Below are positions 37,999-46,500 of a DNA stretch of 58,290 bases, piece by piece (position 1 is the first letter of the stretch; every line of letters begins with the position of its first letter). This DNA is from Peptococcaceae bacterium (GTDB lineage: Bacteria; Bacillota; Peptococcia; Peptococcales; Peptococcaceae), in assembly GCA_900759105.1 (NCBI GenBank), contig CAAETY010000010.1:1-58290 (forward strand), read 5' to 3'. The position numbers and the translations under genes are program-made. The notes beneath the pieces are model-generated. The model saw only the letters and a program-made list of their open reading frames with translations, was not told where the DNA came from and did no database searches.

Positions 37999-38373
37999 AT
38001 GTATAAAATTAAACACGCGCGATATGGCGGTGTAATTGATGAGCAAATTAATCCAACATGGGTTAAGCAACAAGAACGTGTAGACCGTCCGATTCTTGCA
38101 GAAAGCTATGAAGATGCCGACGGTATTGTATTGAGCGACGGCAACACTATGTTAGGCATTGCAGGGCGCAAAATGGACAATTATACACCTTTAGTCGTGA
38201 TTGAAGAAGTTAACGGCGAACCTTACTTAATGGCACAGCTTGAGACATTGCAAGCAGAGCTTATTAAACTAAAGGAAGAATCAAGCGTTAATAACGAAAT
38301 GAGCCAGTCTGCACTAGCTGAATTATTGCTTTTGCAGGCGCAACAAGCGGAAGGAGTGAAGGGAGGTGAGTAG
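37999..38373 (+). CDS. Fibre-associated protein (124 residues)
   Basis: This protein has a strand-rich first half (ARYGGVIDEQ, DNYTPLVVIEEVNG) and a C-terminal coiled coil (TLQAELIKLKEES). Size and place after the fibre fit a fibre chaperone or cap. AAGAAGGTG precedes the ATG. The role is inferred from position. Confidence 0.55.
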   Translation: MYKIKHARYGGVIDEQINPTWVKQQERVDRPILAESYEDADGIVLSDGNTMLGIAGRKMDNYTPLVVIEEVNGEPYLMAQLETLQAELIKLKEESSVNNEMSQSALAELLLLQAQQAEGVKGGE

Positions 38374-38374
38374 T

Positions 38375-38521
38375 ATGGCTTTATTTATCGCAGACCGCAT
38401 TTTGGCAGGGCAATACGATTACGCAACAGTGATGCAATTAGCACTGTTTGCAAGATATCAACGCCAAGTTGATGAATTGCTTATTGCCGAAGGACGTGCA
38501 GATTTGATTGCTAAAATTTGA
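38375..38521 (+). CDS. XkdX-like small protein (48 residues)
   Basis: The frame MALFIADRILAGQYDYATVM...ADLIAKI begins 7 nt after GGGAGG, overlapping nothing. Short helical proteins of this size (XkdX type) often close the fibre cluster in Firmicute phages. The following ~50 bases end in TTTTTT and may terminate the late operon. Confidence 0.55.
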   Translation: MALFIADRILAGQYDYATVMQLALFARYQRQVDELLIAEGRADLIAKI

Positions 38522-38616
38522 CGCTGGTGGGCCGTCGGTTTGCGCTGGCGGTCCGTTTTTTGCAAATATCGTGCATGATTTTGAAAAACTTGCACGTTAA
38601 TATCAAAAAAGAAACG

Positions 38617-38832
38617 TCACTTGGACGTGTCGGGAGAGATTGAAACAGTGCACTTTAGGGCATTTGCAACTTTAAGAAAAGTATCAAGGGTTGGCGTGGC
38701 GCGTTTGCTTTCCATGCGTGCGATGGCAGGTTGCGTCAATTGAGATGCAGCTGCAAGGTCTTTTTGCGTCCATCCTTGGCGTTCTCGCTCTTGGATAAGC
38801 TTGTCAATGATTTGCGCACATTCGTTGGTCAT
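38617..38832 (-). CDS. XRE-family HTH protein of a toxin-antitoxin-like triad
   Basis: This ~71-residue protein is one HTH domain (GWTQKDLAAASQLTQPAIARMES, in two pieces; ~22-45). ATG 38832 follows AGGTG; a GTG at 38841 is in frame. It overlaps the DUF2442 gene by ~29 nt and is the last gene of the minus-strand triad. It likely regulates the operon or acts as antitoxin. Confidence 0.75.
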   Translation of the reverse strand: MTNECAQIIDKLIQERERQGWTQKDLAAASQLTQPAIARMESKRATPTLDTFLKVANALKCTVSISPDTSK

Positions 38833-39085
38833 TGGTATCACCTACAGGGATGCTTTCTTTGTAAAGGGATTCAGGCGCTATATCTATATCATCGTTCCAG
38901 ACAACGGTGTTAAAGGCAACGTGTGCTTGCATAAATAAGCCGATGTTTTTGAGCGGTGAATAAATAGAAAATTCAAGTTCGGGATGCATATCAAATAGTT
39001 TCTTTTCGCCTGTAATGAATGTGACTGTCATGGTGTAATCTGTGTGTGGTTGCACATCGGTTACAATCCAGCAAGGTTTTTTCAT
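38804..39085 (-). CDS. DUF2442 protein
   Basis: This 93-residue protein has VTDVQPHTDYTMTVTFITGEKKLFDM and FNTVVWNDDIDIAPESLY (in parts), the DUF2442 signature. DUF2442 genes pair with DUF4160 genes in many bacteria and the pair has been proposed as a toxin-antitoxin system. AAGGAG precedes the ATG. Confidence 0.8.
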   Translation of the reverse strand: MKKPCWIVTDVQPHTDYTMTVTFITGEKKLFDMHPELEFSIYSPLKNIGLFMQAHVAFNTVVWNDDIDIAPESLYKESIPVGDTNDQRMCANH

Positions 39086-39106
39086 GGTATCAACTCCTTG
39101 TATTGG

Positions 39107-39134
39107 GATAGAGCCTCATCTGAGAGGCTCTATC
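39107..39134. terminator. 11-bp perfect hairpin between DUF4160 and DUF2442 genes
   Basis: Arms 39107-39117 and 39124-39134 (GATAGAGCCTC and complement) cover the DUF4160 stop. There is no U-run; it may tune expression within the operon. Confidence 0.5.
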
Positions 39135-39373
39135 TTAAATAGTTGTTCTTTTGCTGTTGCAAGCGCCCAGTTTGCGACAAGTTCGTCGTGATGCAACTGA
39201 ACCCATGCGAGGATGAGGCGGCGTTGTTTATTAGGCATGTTCCCTTCAATCATGCGACCGTCAAACGCAAAAACTGCTTCGGAGTCTTGATAAAAGGCGT
39301 GAAAGTGGGGTGGTAAATGGTCGTTGCCGTACATACGAATGATGATTCCGTAAAACATTGATATTGTTGGCAT
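39116..39373 (-). CDS. DUF4160 protein
   Basis: This 85-residue protein has the DUF4160 core: YGIIIRMYGNDHLPPHFHAFY, with the HLPPHFHA motif, and LAWVQLHHDELVANW. It is the putative toxin of the DUF4160-DUF2442 pair. I chose ATG 39373 (AAAGGAG 9 nt upstream) over TTG 39382. It is the first gene of the triad, which lies between fibres and holin, on the opposite strand to the late genes. Confidence 0.82.
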   Translation of the reverse strand: MPTISMFYGIIIRMYGNDHLPPHFHAFYQDSEAVFAFDGRMIEGNMPNKQRRLILAWVQLHHDELVANWALATAKEQLFKIEPLR

Positions 39374-39400
39374 TTGTTTCAACTCCTTTACTATGTGTTT

Positions 39401-39429
39401 ATTATAACATAAATGGTATTACAGTTCAA
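39401..39429 (-). promoter_or_regulatory. Promoter of the DUF4160 triad
   Basis: On the minus strand TTGAAC (39424-39429) and TATAAT (39401-39406) are 17 bp apart. This independent promoter would be active in a lysogen. Confidence 0.75.
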
Positions 39430-39462
39430 TAGCGAAAATGTTATTTTTTTTAGAGGTGAAAT

Positions 39463-39882
39463 ATGAACGCAACAGCTATTTTTTTATTTGATGCGCTGCA
39501 TCATATGTCAGAGAGTCCTGAGGGCAAGGTTATTTACATCTTGAGTATCATTTGCTTGCTTATGATTGTTGATTTCCTTACCGGTACTGTTGCAGCGTGG
39601 CGCAATCCGGATATTAAGTTTCGCAGTCAAGAGGGTATCAACGGTATTTTACGCAAGTTGGTAAGCATGATTGTGTTGGTGGCGTGCATCCCTGTGAGTG
39701 CTTTGGTGCCGGTTGAAATGGGTGTGGCTGCACTTTTTGTGCTTTATGTGGGATATATGTTGATGGAGTTTAAGTCGATTCTTGAAAATCTTAGTAAGTT
39801 GGGCGTTGTAACATCGCCGTTGGAAAACTTTGTACATCGCATTGAAGAAGAATTAGAACATAAGGATGGTGGGAAAAAATGA
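39463..39882 (+). CDS. Holin, phage_holin_4 (TcdE-like) family
   Basis: This 139-residue protein has ILSIICLLMIVDFLTGTVAAW, the conserved start of this family, then KSQEG-like FRSQEGINGILRKL and two or three hydrophobic segments. It opens the inner membrane for the amidase, which overlaps it by 4 nt. Confidence 0.88.
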   Translation: MNATAIFLFDALHHMSESPEGKVIYILSIICLLMIVDFLTGTVAAWRNPDIKFRSQEGINGILRKLVSMIVLVACIPVSALVPVEMGVAALFVLYVGYMLMEFKSILENLSKLGVVTSPLENFVHRIEEELEHKDGGKK

Positions 39883-40634
39883 ATATTTTATTGATTGCAG
39901 GACATGGAAATGGAGACCCGGGCGCTTGTGGCTGTGGGTATCAGGAAGCGACAGAAACACGCCGAATGGTGGATGCACTTGCACCACGCTTACGCGCACG
40001 TGGTTGTGATGTGGATGTGTTTGATAAGTCCCAAAACGCCTATGATGTGGTGCGTTATGGCGGTGCTTTACCACTTGCAGGTATTGATTATGTTGTTGAA
40101 TGTCACCTTAATGCAGGGGTGGGTGACCAAGGTGGTAACGGATACACCACCGGTACTGAGGTGCTTGTGCATGCAAGTGAGCCGTCAGCGACTGTGGAGC
40201 AATGCATCCTTAACAATATTTGCGCGTTGGGATTTACAAACCGAGGTGTGAAACGTCGCAATGATTTAGCGGTTATGGGCTATGTTATCAATAATGGTAT
40301 TAGCCATGCTTTGATTGAGACGTGCTTTATTGATGATGCCGACGATATGGCATTGTATGAGCGCAAGTTTGACGAGGTAGCAAAGGCAATTGCAGATGGT
40401 ATTGCAGAGGGGTTTGGTTTGGAAACGGAGGAAGAAGAAATGCAATTTACCGAAGAAGAAGCTGCATGGTTGAAGCAGCTTTATGCTAAGAGCAAAGAAA
40501 CCGCTGCCAGTGATTGGGCGGCAGATGTAGTTAAGGGAGCAAAAAAAGACGGCATCATGGATGGTAGCCGTCCGAGAGATATTTGCACAAGAGAAGAAGC
40601 GGTTGCTATGATTGTGCGAGCAACTAAGGAATAA
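39879..40634 (+). CDS. Endolysin, N-acetylmuramoyl-L-alanine amidase (Amidase_3)
   Basis: This 251-residue protein has LLIAGHGNGDPGA (first zinc His), a distal Glu/His (VVECHLNAGVG) and ALIETCFIDDADD, the catalytic layout of Amidase_3. The C-terminal ~70 residues (about 185-251) contain WAADVVKGAKKDGIMDGSRP, an SLH- or PG-like repeat that may bind the cell wall. Its stop lies in the terminator repeat. Confidence 0.9.
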   Translation: MNILLIAGHGNGDPGACGCGYQEATETRRMVDALAPRLRARGCDVDVFDKSQNAYDVVRYGGALPLAGIDYVVECHLNAGVGDQGGNGYTTGTEVLVHASEPSATVEQCILNNICALGFTNRGVKRRNDLAVMGYVINNGISHALIETCFIDDADDMALYERKFDEVAKAIADGIAEGFGLETEEEEMQFTEEEAAWLKQLYAKSKETAASDWAADVVKGAKKDGIMDGSRPRDICTREEAVAMIVRATKE

Positions 40635-40670
40635 CAAGAAAAGCCTAGCGTGATTGCTAGGCTTATTTAT
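40629..40670 (+). terminator. Terminator after endolysin, repeat copy 1
   Basis: AAGCCTAGC (40641-40649) pairs with GCTAGGCTT (40656-40664), followed by ATTTATTTT. The segment from GGAATAA to CTTATTTATT recurs at 42955-43000. Confidence 0.85.
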
Positions 40671-40684
40671 TTTGTGTAAAAATA

Positions 40685-40713
40685 TTGCGATAAGGAATTA
40701 TATAACATACAAT
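40685..40713 (+). promoter_or_regulatory. Promoter of the AT-rich cassette
   Basis: TTGCGA (40685-40690) and TACAAT (40708-40713) are 17 bp apart, 23 bp before the first start codon. It follows a terminator, so the cassette has separate expression. Confidence 0.65.
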
Positions 40714-40735
40714 GATGTAATATGGAGGTGATTTT

Positions 40736-41227
40736 GTGAGATATAAAAAAGCGAAGTTTTTTTGGAAAAAAAATAATTTATCTAAAATTGTATCATGTTT
40801 AGAGTATGATGATAAAATAGAATATTATTCATTTATAAAAACATGTTACGCTAAGGAATATCGACAAATTATTATTACTTCCGAACTCATGATAGAGATA
40901 ATCAAGTATTTTGCAATAAATAAGAATTTATTAGTATACGAGATAGAGTTAGTAGAAGATGACAATGAATTAAAAGAAGAATTAGAACTGTTAATTGCTA
41001 ATACGAGGAAAAATGGATTTTTCTTTCAACAATTAATAGAAAAATTAAATTTTCTTGCCGAACAATCTTCTATAGATATACAACGTATATATATTAAGGG
41101 TAGGGATACGGAAAATAATGCAGTTAACTTCTTCATTCAGTCGAATGGTATTATAGGAATAAATAATGAATCATTTGAGAGCATATCAAATGATGTTAGA
41201 AAAATCATCAAGGAGTACCTGATGTAA
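40736..41227 (+). CDS. AT-rich cassette gene A, unrecognised (163 residues)
   Basis: This soluble, helix-rich protein has a basic N-terminus (RYKKAKFFWKKNNLSKIV) and a strand-rich end (IQRIYIKGRDTENNAVNFF). It starts at GTG with GGAGGTG 7 nt upstream. It is first in a three-gene operon with a strong AT bias unlike the rest of the phage. No domain is recognised. It could be a sensor or effector of a defence-type cassette, an inference from context only. Confidence 0.75.
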   Translation: MRYKKAKFFWKKNNLSKIVSCLEYDDKIEYYSFIKTCYAKEYRQIIITSELMIEIIKYFAINKNLLVYEIELVEDDNELKEELELLIANTRKNGFFFQQLIEKLNFLAEQSSIDIQRIYIKGRDTENNAVNFFIQSNGIIGINNESFESISNDVRKIIKEYLM

Positions 41228-41862
41228 TGAGAAATACTATATTTAAAGCATTACAACTATTACCGGTATCTCTATTGAGTGTTTGGTTTGCGAATAATAT
41301 AAATGTATTTTCGTTTTTTTCTTTTGTACCAGAAGAGCATGTTATGGACGTAGGTTTGACAACTTATTTTACTATTTTCGGATTGCTTTGTGATCAATTG
41401 ATTTTAGAAATAAAAAATAATTTTAAATCTGAATTAACTGTAATAATGTCAGTAAAAGGAATAGAAGAGTCCATTGATAGTATTCCAAAAATTATTTTTA
41501 ATAAGAAAGGTTTGGCAGAAGCTGATTTAAGGATTCAAGTGTATGGAAAAAAGAAGCATTTTATAAATGCTCAGTTGCAGATTCCAGCATACAACTTTGC
41601 AACTATGCAGGTAAGTCCGAAGAGTCGTGAAACATTTATTGACGGAGAAGGTAATCTCATTGTTAATTTGGAGGGATTGTTCAGTGGTGGACAAGAGAAG
41701 TATAGAAATGAAATTACAATAAATATTGTATTTATTGAAGAACTTGAATTTAGCAAGAGAGATATTGAGATAAAACCTGTATTAAGAAGAACATCAAAAC
41801 ATGGAAGTATTTATAGAATTAGTTATAAGTGTAATTCTGCTAGATTGATAGAAAAGGAGTGA
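41227..41862 (+). CDS. AT-rich cassette gene B, two membrane segments plus beta-rich domain
   Basis: This 211-residue protein has two hydrophobic segments in the first ~60 residues (about 6-34 and 45-60) and a beta-rich cytoplasmic or exported domain (about 65-205: LRIQVYGKKKHFINAQLQIP, LIVNLEGLFSGG). Such a membrane effector with a beta-sandwich is the sort of architecture found in abortive-infection systems. Its ATG overlaps gene A's stop (TAATG), and it overlaps gene C's leader. No family is recognised. Confidence 0.75.
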   Translation: MRNTIFKALQLLPVSLLSVWFANNINVFSFFSFVPEEHVMDVGLTTYFTIFGLLCDQLILEIKNNFKSELTVIMSVKGIEESIDSIPKIIFNKKGLAEADLRIQVYGKKKHFINAQLQIPAYNFATMQVSPKSRETFIDGEGNLIVNLEGLFSGGQEKYRNEITINIVFIEELEFSKRDIEIKPVLRRTSKHGSIYRISYKCNSARLIEKE

Positions 41863-41867
41863 TTCGA

Positions 41868-42779
41868 ATGACTACAACACGCTGGAGAGACGAAGAAACA
41901 CATAATTTAGAGGATGCACTTGCTCTTCTTCTAGATGAGGTGCCTGATGAAGATAAGAATTCAGAAAATTATTGGCGTAATATGAAGACAGAAAAAGCAT
42001 TTAATGAAAATCAATTGATTAACCTAAATGGAAGAGAAATTCAATATAATTTGATTAAATGCTCTTATGAGCAAATAAGTGCAGGTATTGGACCTGTTGA
42101 GGATAGGGCCGTAAGTAAATCTGCAAATATTATTGCCTATTTTACAGGGAGCACTGTTAAGTATATTATAACGCAGAATTCAAGAGCACAGAAATTGTTG
42201 AGAATGCTGTTATCATATACTGGGAAAAATGAGATCCTAGAAGATAATTATCAGTTAACGAATGAGTTTTTTATATGGCTTATAAGTAAAGTGTATAACA
42301 CAGAAAATGTTATAGAATCCGATAATGATGATATTTCGTATCTTCAATTAGATTCTATTAAAGGATTTAAGGGCGATGTTGAGGATGAACAAACAAAAGT
42401 TTCTGCTGCTGGCGAATCGGTAATGAATATAATTAGTACTTTATCCTTTTTGTTGGAGAGCAAACGGTTGAAACAGATTAAACTTGATTTGCGGTATGGA
42501 GAACATGAGAATATAAGTTTAGTTTTAAAAAATGGCTCTATAACGATTGATTTCAAATCCTATCAAGGTTTATTTGAACGAGATGGTGAGGATGAACTTT
42601 TATCAAAATTATATCTTTTAACTTATCTCGAAATATTGCCGATTTTAGTGCAAGAATATCAAAGTAATATTGACGATAACATTTGGAATAATAATGCATA
42701 CATTAATTTTATGGAAAATATTGCTGGCACAATTTCTGAAAAGATAAAAGATAAAGTAGAAAGGCTAAGTGGATACTAG
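41868..42779 (+). CDS. AT-rich cassette gene C, unrecognised (303 residues)
   Basis: This acidic protein has an N-terminal acidic helix (about 8-35), a middle alpha/beta region with ANIIAYFTGSTVKYIITQNS and a C-terminal beta then helical part (LVLKNGSITIDFKSY). ATG 41868 has AAGGAGTG upstream. It is last in the cassette. The layout (small protein, membrane protein, ~300-residue soluble protein) recalls two- and three-gene anti-phage systems such as Kiwa in outline only; there is no motif I can match. Confidence 0.75.
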   Translation: MTTTRWRDEETHNLEDALALLLDEVPDEDKNSENYWRNMKTEKAFNENQLINLNGREIQYNLIKCSYEQISAGIGPVEDRAVSKSANIIAYFTGSTVKYIITQNSRAQKLLRMLLSYTGKNEILEDNYQLTNEFFIWLISKVYNTENVIESDNDDISYLQLDSIKGFKGDVEDEQTKVSAAGESVMNIISTLSFLLESKRLKQIKLDLRYGEHENISLVLKNGSITIDFKSYQGLFERDGEDELLSKLYLLTYLEILPILVQEYQSNIDDNIWNNNAYINFMENIAGTISEKIKDKVERLSGY

Positions 42780-42954
42780 GAATTGTAGCGTTTGTAGGTA
42801 ATAAAAGAAATAGGTATGTATTTGTATAGAGATGATAGCATGAGTGAAAGTTACTTAGAAAATGGCACTTAATAGTTTACTCAAGAATGAAGCAGGGTTA
42901 ATAGAAAGTAAAAGTTCAAAATATAGATTGATAAAATCAAAAGCTGTCTGTAGC

Positions 42955-43000
42955 GGAATAAAAGAAAAGCCTAGCAGATTTCTGCTAGGCTTATTTATTA
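42955..43000 (+). terminator. Terminator after the cassette, repeat copy 2
   Basis: A perfect 12-bp stem (42968-42979, 42982-42993) followed by ATTTATTAT. The flanks GGAATAA-AAGAAAAGCCTAGC and GCTAGGCTTATTTATT match copy 1. Confidence 0.85.
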
Positions 43001-43010
43001 TAAAGAAAAA

Positions 43011-43036
43011 AGAAGCTCAGATGAGCTTCTTTTTAA
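43011..43036. terminator. Bidirectional terminator near the tmRNA 3' end
   Basis: AAGAAGCTC (43011-43019) pairs with GAGCTTCTT (43024-43032); T-runs follow on both strands. It can end both the cassette and the minus-strand tmRNA transcript. Confidence 0.8.
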
Positions 43037-43107
43037 CGTCTGCCACAATTATGGCGATAAAAAGATATATCTACCTCAAATGTAGCACATAACGGGCATA
43101 CTGCCCA

Positions 43108-43455
43108 TGGAGCTGAGGGGAGTCGAACCCCTGTCCGAAAGACCAGTTCCCAAGCTTTCTACGTACGTAGATTATGTTTTAATTTAACAGGATGCGCGTC
43201 CACAATCAAACTAGTATCCTGCGAGAGAAATAAGTTTCCCGGGTGACTATTTCTCGATGATCACTCGGTAGCCTGATGGTTTGGCTCCCTATCCTGCATC
43301 TCAGGCACAGCAGGTAGAAAGTTTACAGCTTACGCTGCAAAAGCTAAGTTATTATTTTTAGCGTTTAAGTTTAGGTGCACAATTTTACGAGATCATGCGA
43401 AACTCGGTACGCTTACAAGGCAACCGCAATCCCCCGTCGAAGCCAGTACAGCCCC
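43108..43455 (-). ncRNA. ssrA: Transfer-messenger RNA
   Basis: The minus strand begins GGGGCTGTACTGGCTTCGACGG and ends with a T-arm (GGGGTTCGACTCCCC) and TCAGCTCCA, so CCA is encoded. The tag frame (minus strand 43362 to 43330) reads AKNNNLAFAA then TAA, a normal SsrA tag with a hydrophobic end. The 348-nt length is typical. It rescues stalled ribosomes. Its 3' end faces the prophage; tmRNA 3' ends are frequent integration sites. A short hairpin (43094-43106) follows it. Confidence 0.96.
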
Positions 43456-43548
43456 AGGAATATGGTCACCATGCTGTAAAATGACTACAGCTGTGTTATA
43501 ATATTATATCATTGTCAGAGCGAACTATCAATAGAAAGGGATGACTGA

Positions 43549-46500
43549 ATGCTCGCTATTGAAACACTTCTAGGTGCATTGACCGGGTATTTTACGAATG
43601 ATATTGCTATTCGCCAACTGTTTTCAAAAAATGGGATGGTGGTACGTGAGCGTGAACAGTTTACTACGCTGATTGTACAGGTGTTAAAGAATAAAATTAT
43701 TGATGCAGACACAATGGATGCGTTGCGTGAACGCCCAGAGATGGTGTCTTTTTTTGAGGAATTTGTATATGAGCTATTAAGTGGGACGATTCCAACGTCA
43801 TTTTTAGATAAAACACCGGCGGATTATGATATAAATGGTGCTGTACACGGATGTATAAAAGGGCGTATCGCAGATGCGTCTAGGTTGCAGACTACGTTGG
43901 ATGTTGATTTGGTGCATGAGCATGTGGATGCATGTATACAGGGCGAGGCTTTTAAACGGACGATTTTGGAGGCTGTTCAGTATTTAGCCGGATTATCTGT
44001 AAAGGATTTGGGCTTGGCAACTGTGCTGGAAGAGGTTGCTGTGTCATTTGAAGCAATGGATGACGATGCTTGGCAGGCGTGGCTTGCAACAAAGCAGAAG
44101 CAAGTAGAGAAAGCATTGGCATTTGATGGGGCATATCCAGAGACTGTGGAATATGAGAAGGTTAAGGATGTGCTTTCTGTGGATGGGGATGCTCTTGTGC
44201 AGAAGGTGGAGGCCTATTTTGGTATAGATTTTTCTGATCCGGAACAGATAGCCGGATTTCAAATGCGATATGTGCAATTTTTGGAACAGCTGTATGTGTT
44301 TGCGACGCGTGTTTTGCCACGTATTTTTGAAGTTCATTTGCCAACGCTTGTGGAGGCGTTTTTTCCAATGCTTCAGGCTGACCGCAAATGGATTGAGCAA
44401 ATGGTTCTAGATAGCATTGATGCGTGTAATACAGACGGTAATATGATTTTATCGGTAGCAAGTGGGTATGTTCAAAAATTTTTTGCGCCGGATAGTGAGG
44501 GGAAAGACTGGTTAACAAAGCTTTACGAGGCGTCGTGTCAGGAAGATAAACGTAGTGTGTTGTGTGCGCGTTTGACTGATTTTTTTTGTGGTGTGCTTAT
44601 GACACAAATTGACAATTGGCGCCAATTGGATTTGGAAAACGAGGATGATATTAAAAAGGTATCGGCACAGTATATGATAGGGCGCTCATTGATTGTTAAG
44701 GGTGTGAATGTATATTTAGAGATGCCGGTGCAGGGAAATATACTGCATCGTATGCTGTTGCAGGGGATGATTTCGTTGACCTTTGCATGGTTGCGTCAAT
44801 CCGTTACAGTCGATGATATGCAGATGTGGGTCACGAGAATCAAAATGCAGGTGATGAATCAATCATTGGAAAGCCTGTTTCTTAATGAGATGCGCCAAGC
44901 GCACTTGGTAGATATTTTGTGCGAGTGGTGGCATAGCGAAGGGATGTTATGGCTTAAAAAAGCTGATGTGACCGATCAATCGCTTAAACGCATTATTTAT
45001 AAAGCTATTGATGCTTTTTTTGATACACCGATAAGTGATTTGATGAATAAGGCATTCGATTTTGTGCCATATGGGCAATTGGCAGATGGCTTACGTGATG
45101 TATTTTTTAATCATTTGCGTGATTTTTTGGCAGAGCTTACTCAGGATCAATTAGATGCGCTTTCTCATGAAGAAATTCGTGAGGTTGTACTGGATATGAT
45201 TGGTCGCGAAATGCGTCCACTTGCATATCTTGGTGGCGGTATTGGTGCGCTTGCAGGTGTTGCTACCGGCGCTGCAATGCAAGCGTCAGGTGTGACTATG
45301 GATCAGGAACAGCTTTCTCTGTTGCTGGCTACACGTTCCGGTATGTACGGTGCTGTTGGGTATGGTACCAATGTTATGGCCGTGAAGGGTTTATTTTGGC
45401 CGTATAAAAAGACATTAGGGATGCAAGGCTTAATATGCAAAAATCAAGAGCGTTTTGCCAATAAAATGAAAAGTATGGCAGAAAGCTACATTATAAATGA
45501 TGAAATTTGGATGCAGCAAATAGAGCGTGTTTCAGAAAGAATCAGTCAACATGATGATGATATTATTCGTTACGGTCTTCATTTATTGGATAAAAATCGT
45601 AATAATGTATTGCGCCCTTTTGTGGAAATGGCGTCGTATCGATTGCCAAATCAGGTTTGCAAGGTGCTTTTTGAAAAAAAGCAAGTTGCGAAGCTAATGG
45701 CACGTTTGTCAGACACAGGGATTCAAGCGTGCTTAAATTACGAGACAATAAGTGCATTGGCGACACGTTTTCAATTGTTGCATCGCGGGATTTGTAAGGT
45801 TGCAATGGCAGAAGCACGTGAGCATATGTGGTCTGACAAAATAGCAAGAAAACTGCATTGCCTATCTGTGGATGATTGGGTAGACTTTGGTAACGATATA
45901 CTCAAACTGTGTCGTTTACCAAAAAATGAGGCAGTTTACGAAAAGGCATGGCAACGAGTTTTGCCAAAGTATCGAGAGTTGCCTACATGGTTATTTACGT
46001 ACACACATGATATAGCTGGTGTGCTGGATCGCTATGTTTCAAAGAAGTTGTCTTTCCCACTTCAATTGGCCTATCGTATGGCAGGTGGTGACCGTCAGAT
46101 TGAGCGTGTGGTGGCACATTTCATTGCGCATCAACTGCCAGATTACATTGTTGCACGTGAAGCGCAAGTTAAAATGAATTTGAAATGTTGGGCAAGGATG
46201 CAGTTATCTGGGCGTAGCTTGGTCGAATGTGGTGTGACTGTTTCTGAAGCGCAGGGTCAATGGTTTGGCGAATGGATAGGCGGTATAAGTGCCGATGCGA
46301 TGCATCAGCATATGTTGCAGCTTTTGGCATATATTGAAAAATGGCCGCGTACATATTTGAATGCAATAACAAAAGATGCGATGGTAGTATCTGAGCCATT
46401 TCTTAATGCATGCGCACATTATTTGCAACAAGCGAATCAATGCCAACAATTACAGTGGAACGTTTTAGCAAGCAGTGTATCGCCTTTGCTTGAAAGTATG

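Larger units (their letters stand above)
42780..43107. other. Gap between cassette and tmRNA, prophage right end
   Basis: These 328 bases hold AT-rich sequence with no convincing gene (42780-42950), two terminators and probably the right attachment site. A 76-codon frame across the terminators (42862-43092) is not credible. Confidence 0.6.

Noticed and set aside
38522..38560. Terminator hairpin after the last fibre gene
   Set aside because: GCTGG-x-GG-x-CCGT occurs twice as a direct repeat, not an inverted one; only the T-run supports termination, so I do not list a hairpin.
42862..43092. 76-codon plus-strand frame downstream of the cassette
   Set aside because: It reads through both terminators, has no ribosome site and ends next to the tmRNA; its basic composition follows the hairpins.
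43952..44518. Minus-strand frames inside the DUF445 gene
   Set aside because: Shadows produced by the codon bias of the long plus-strand gene; no start signals.
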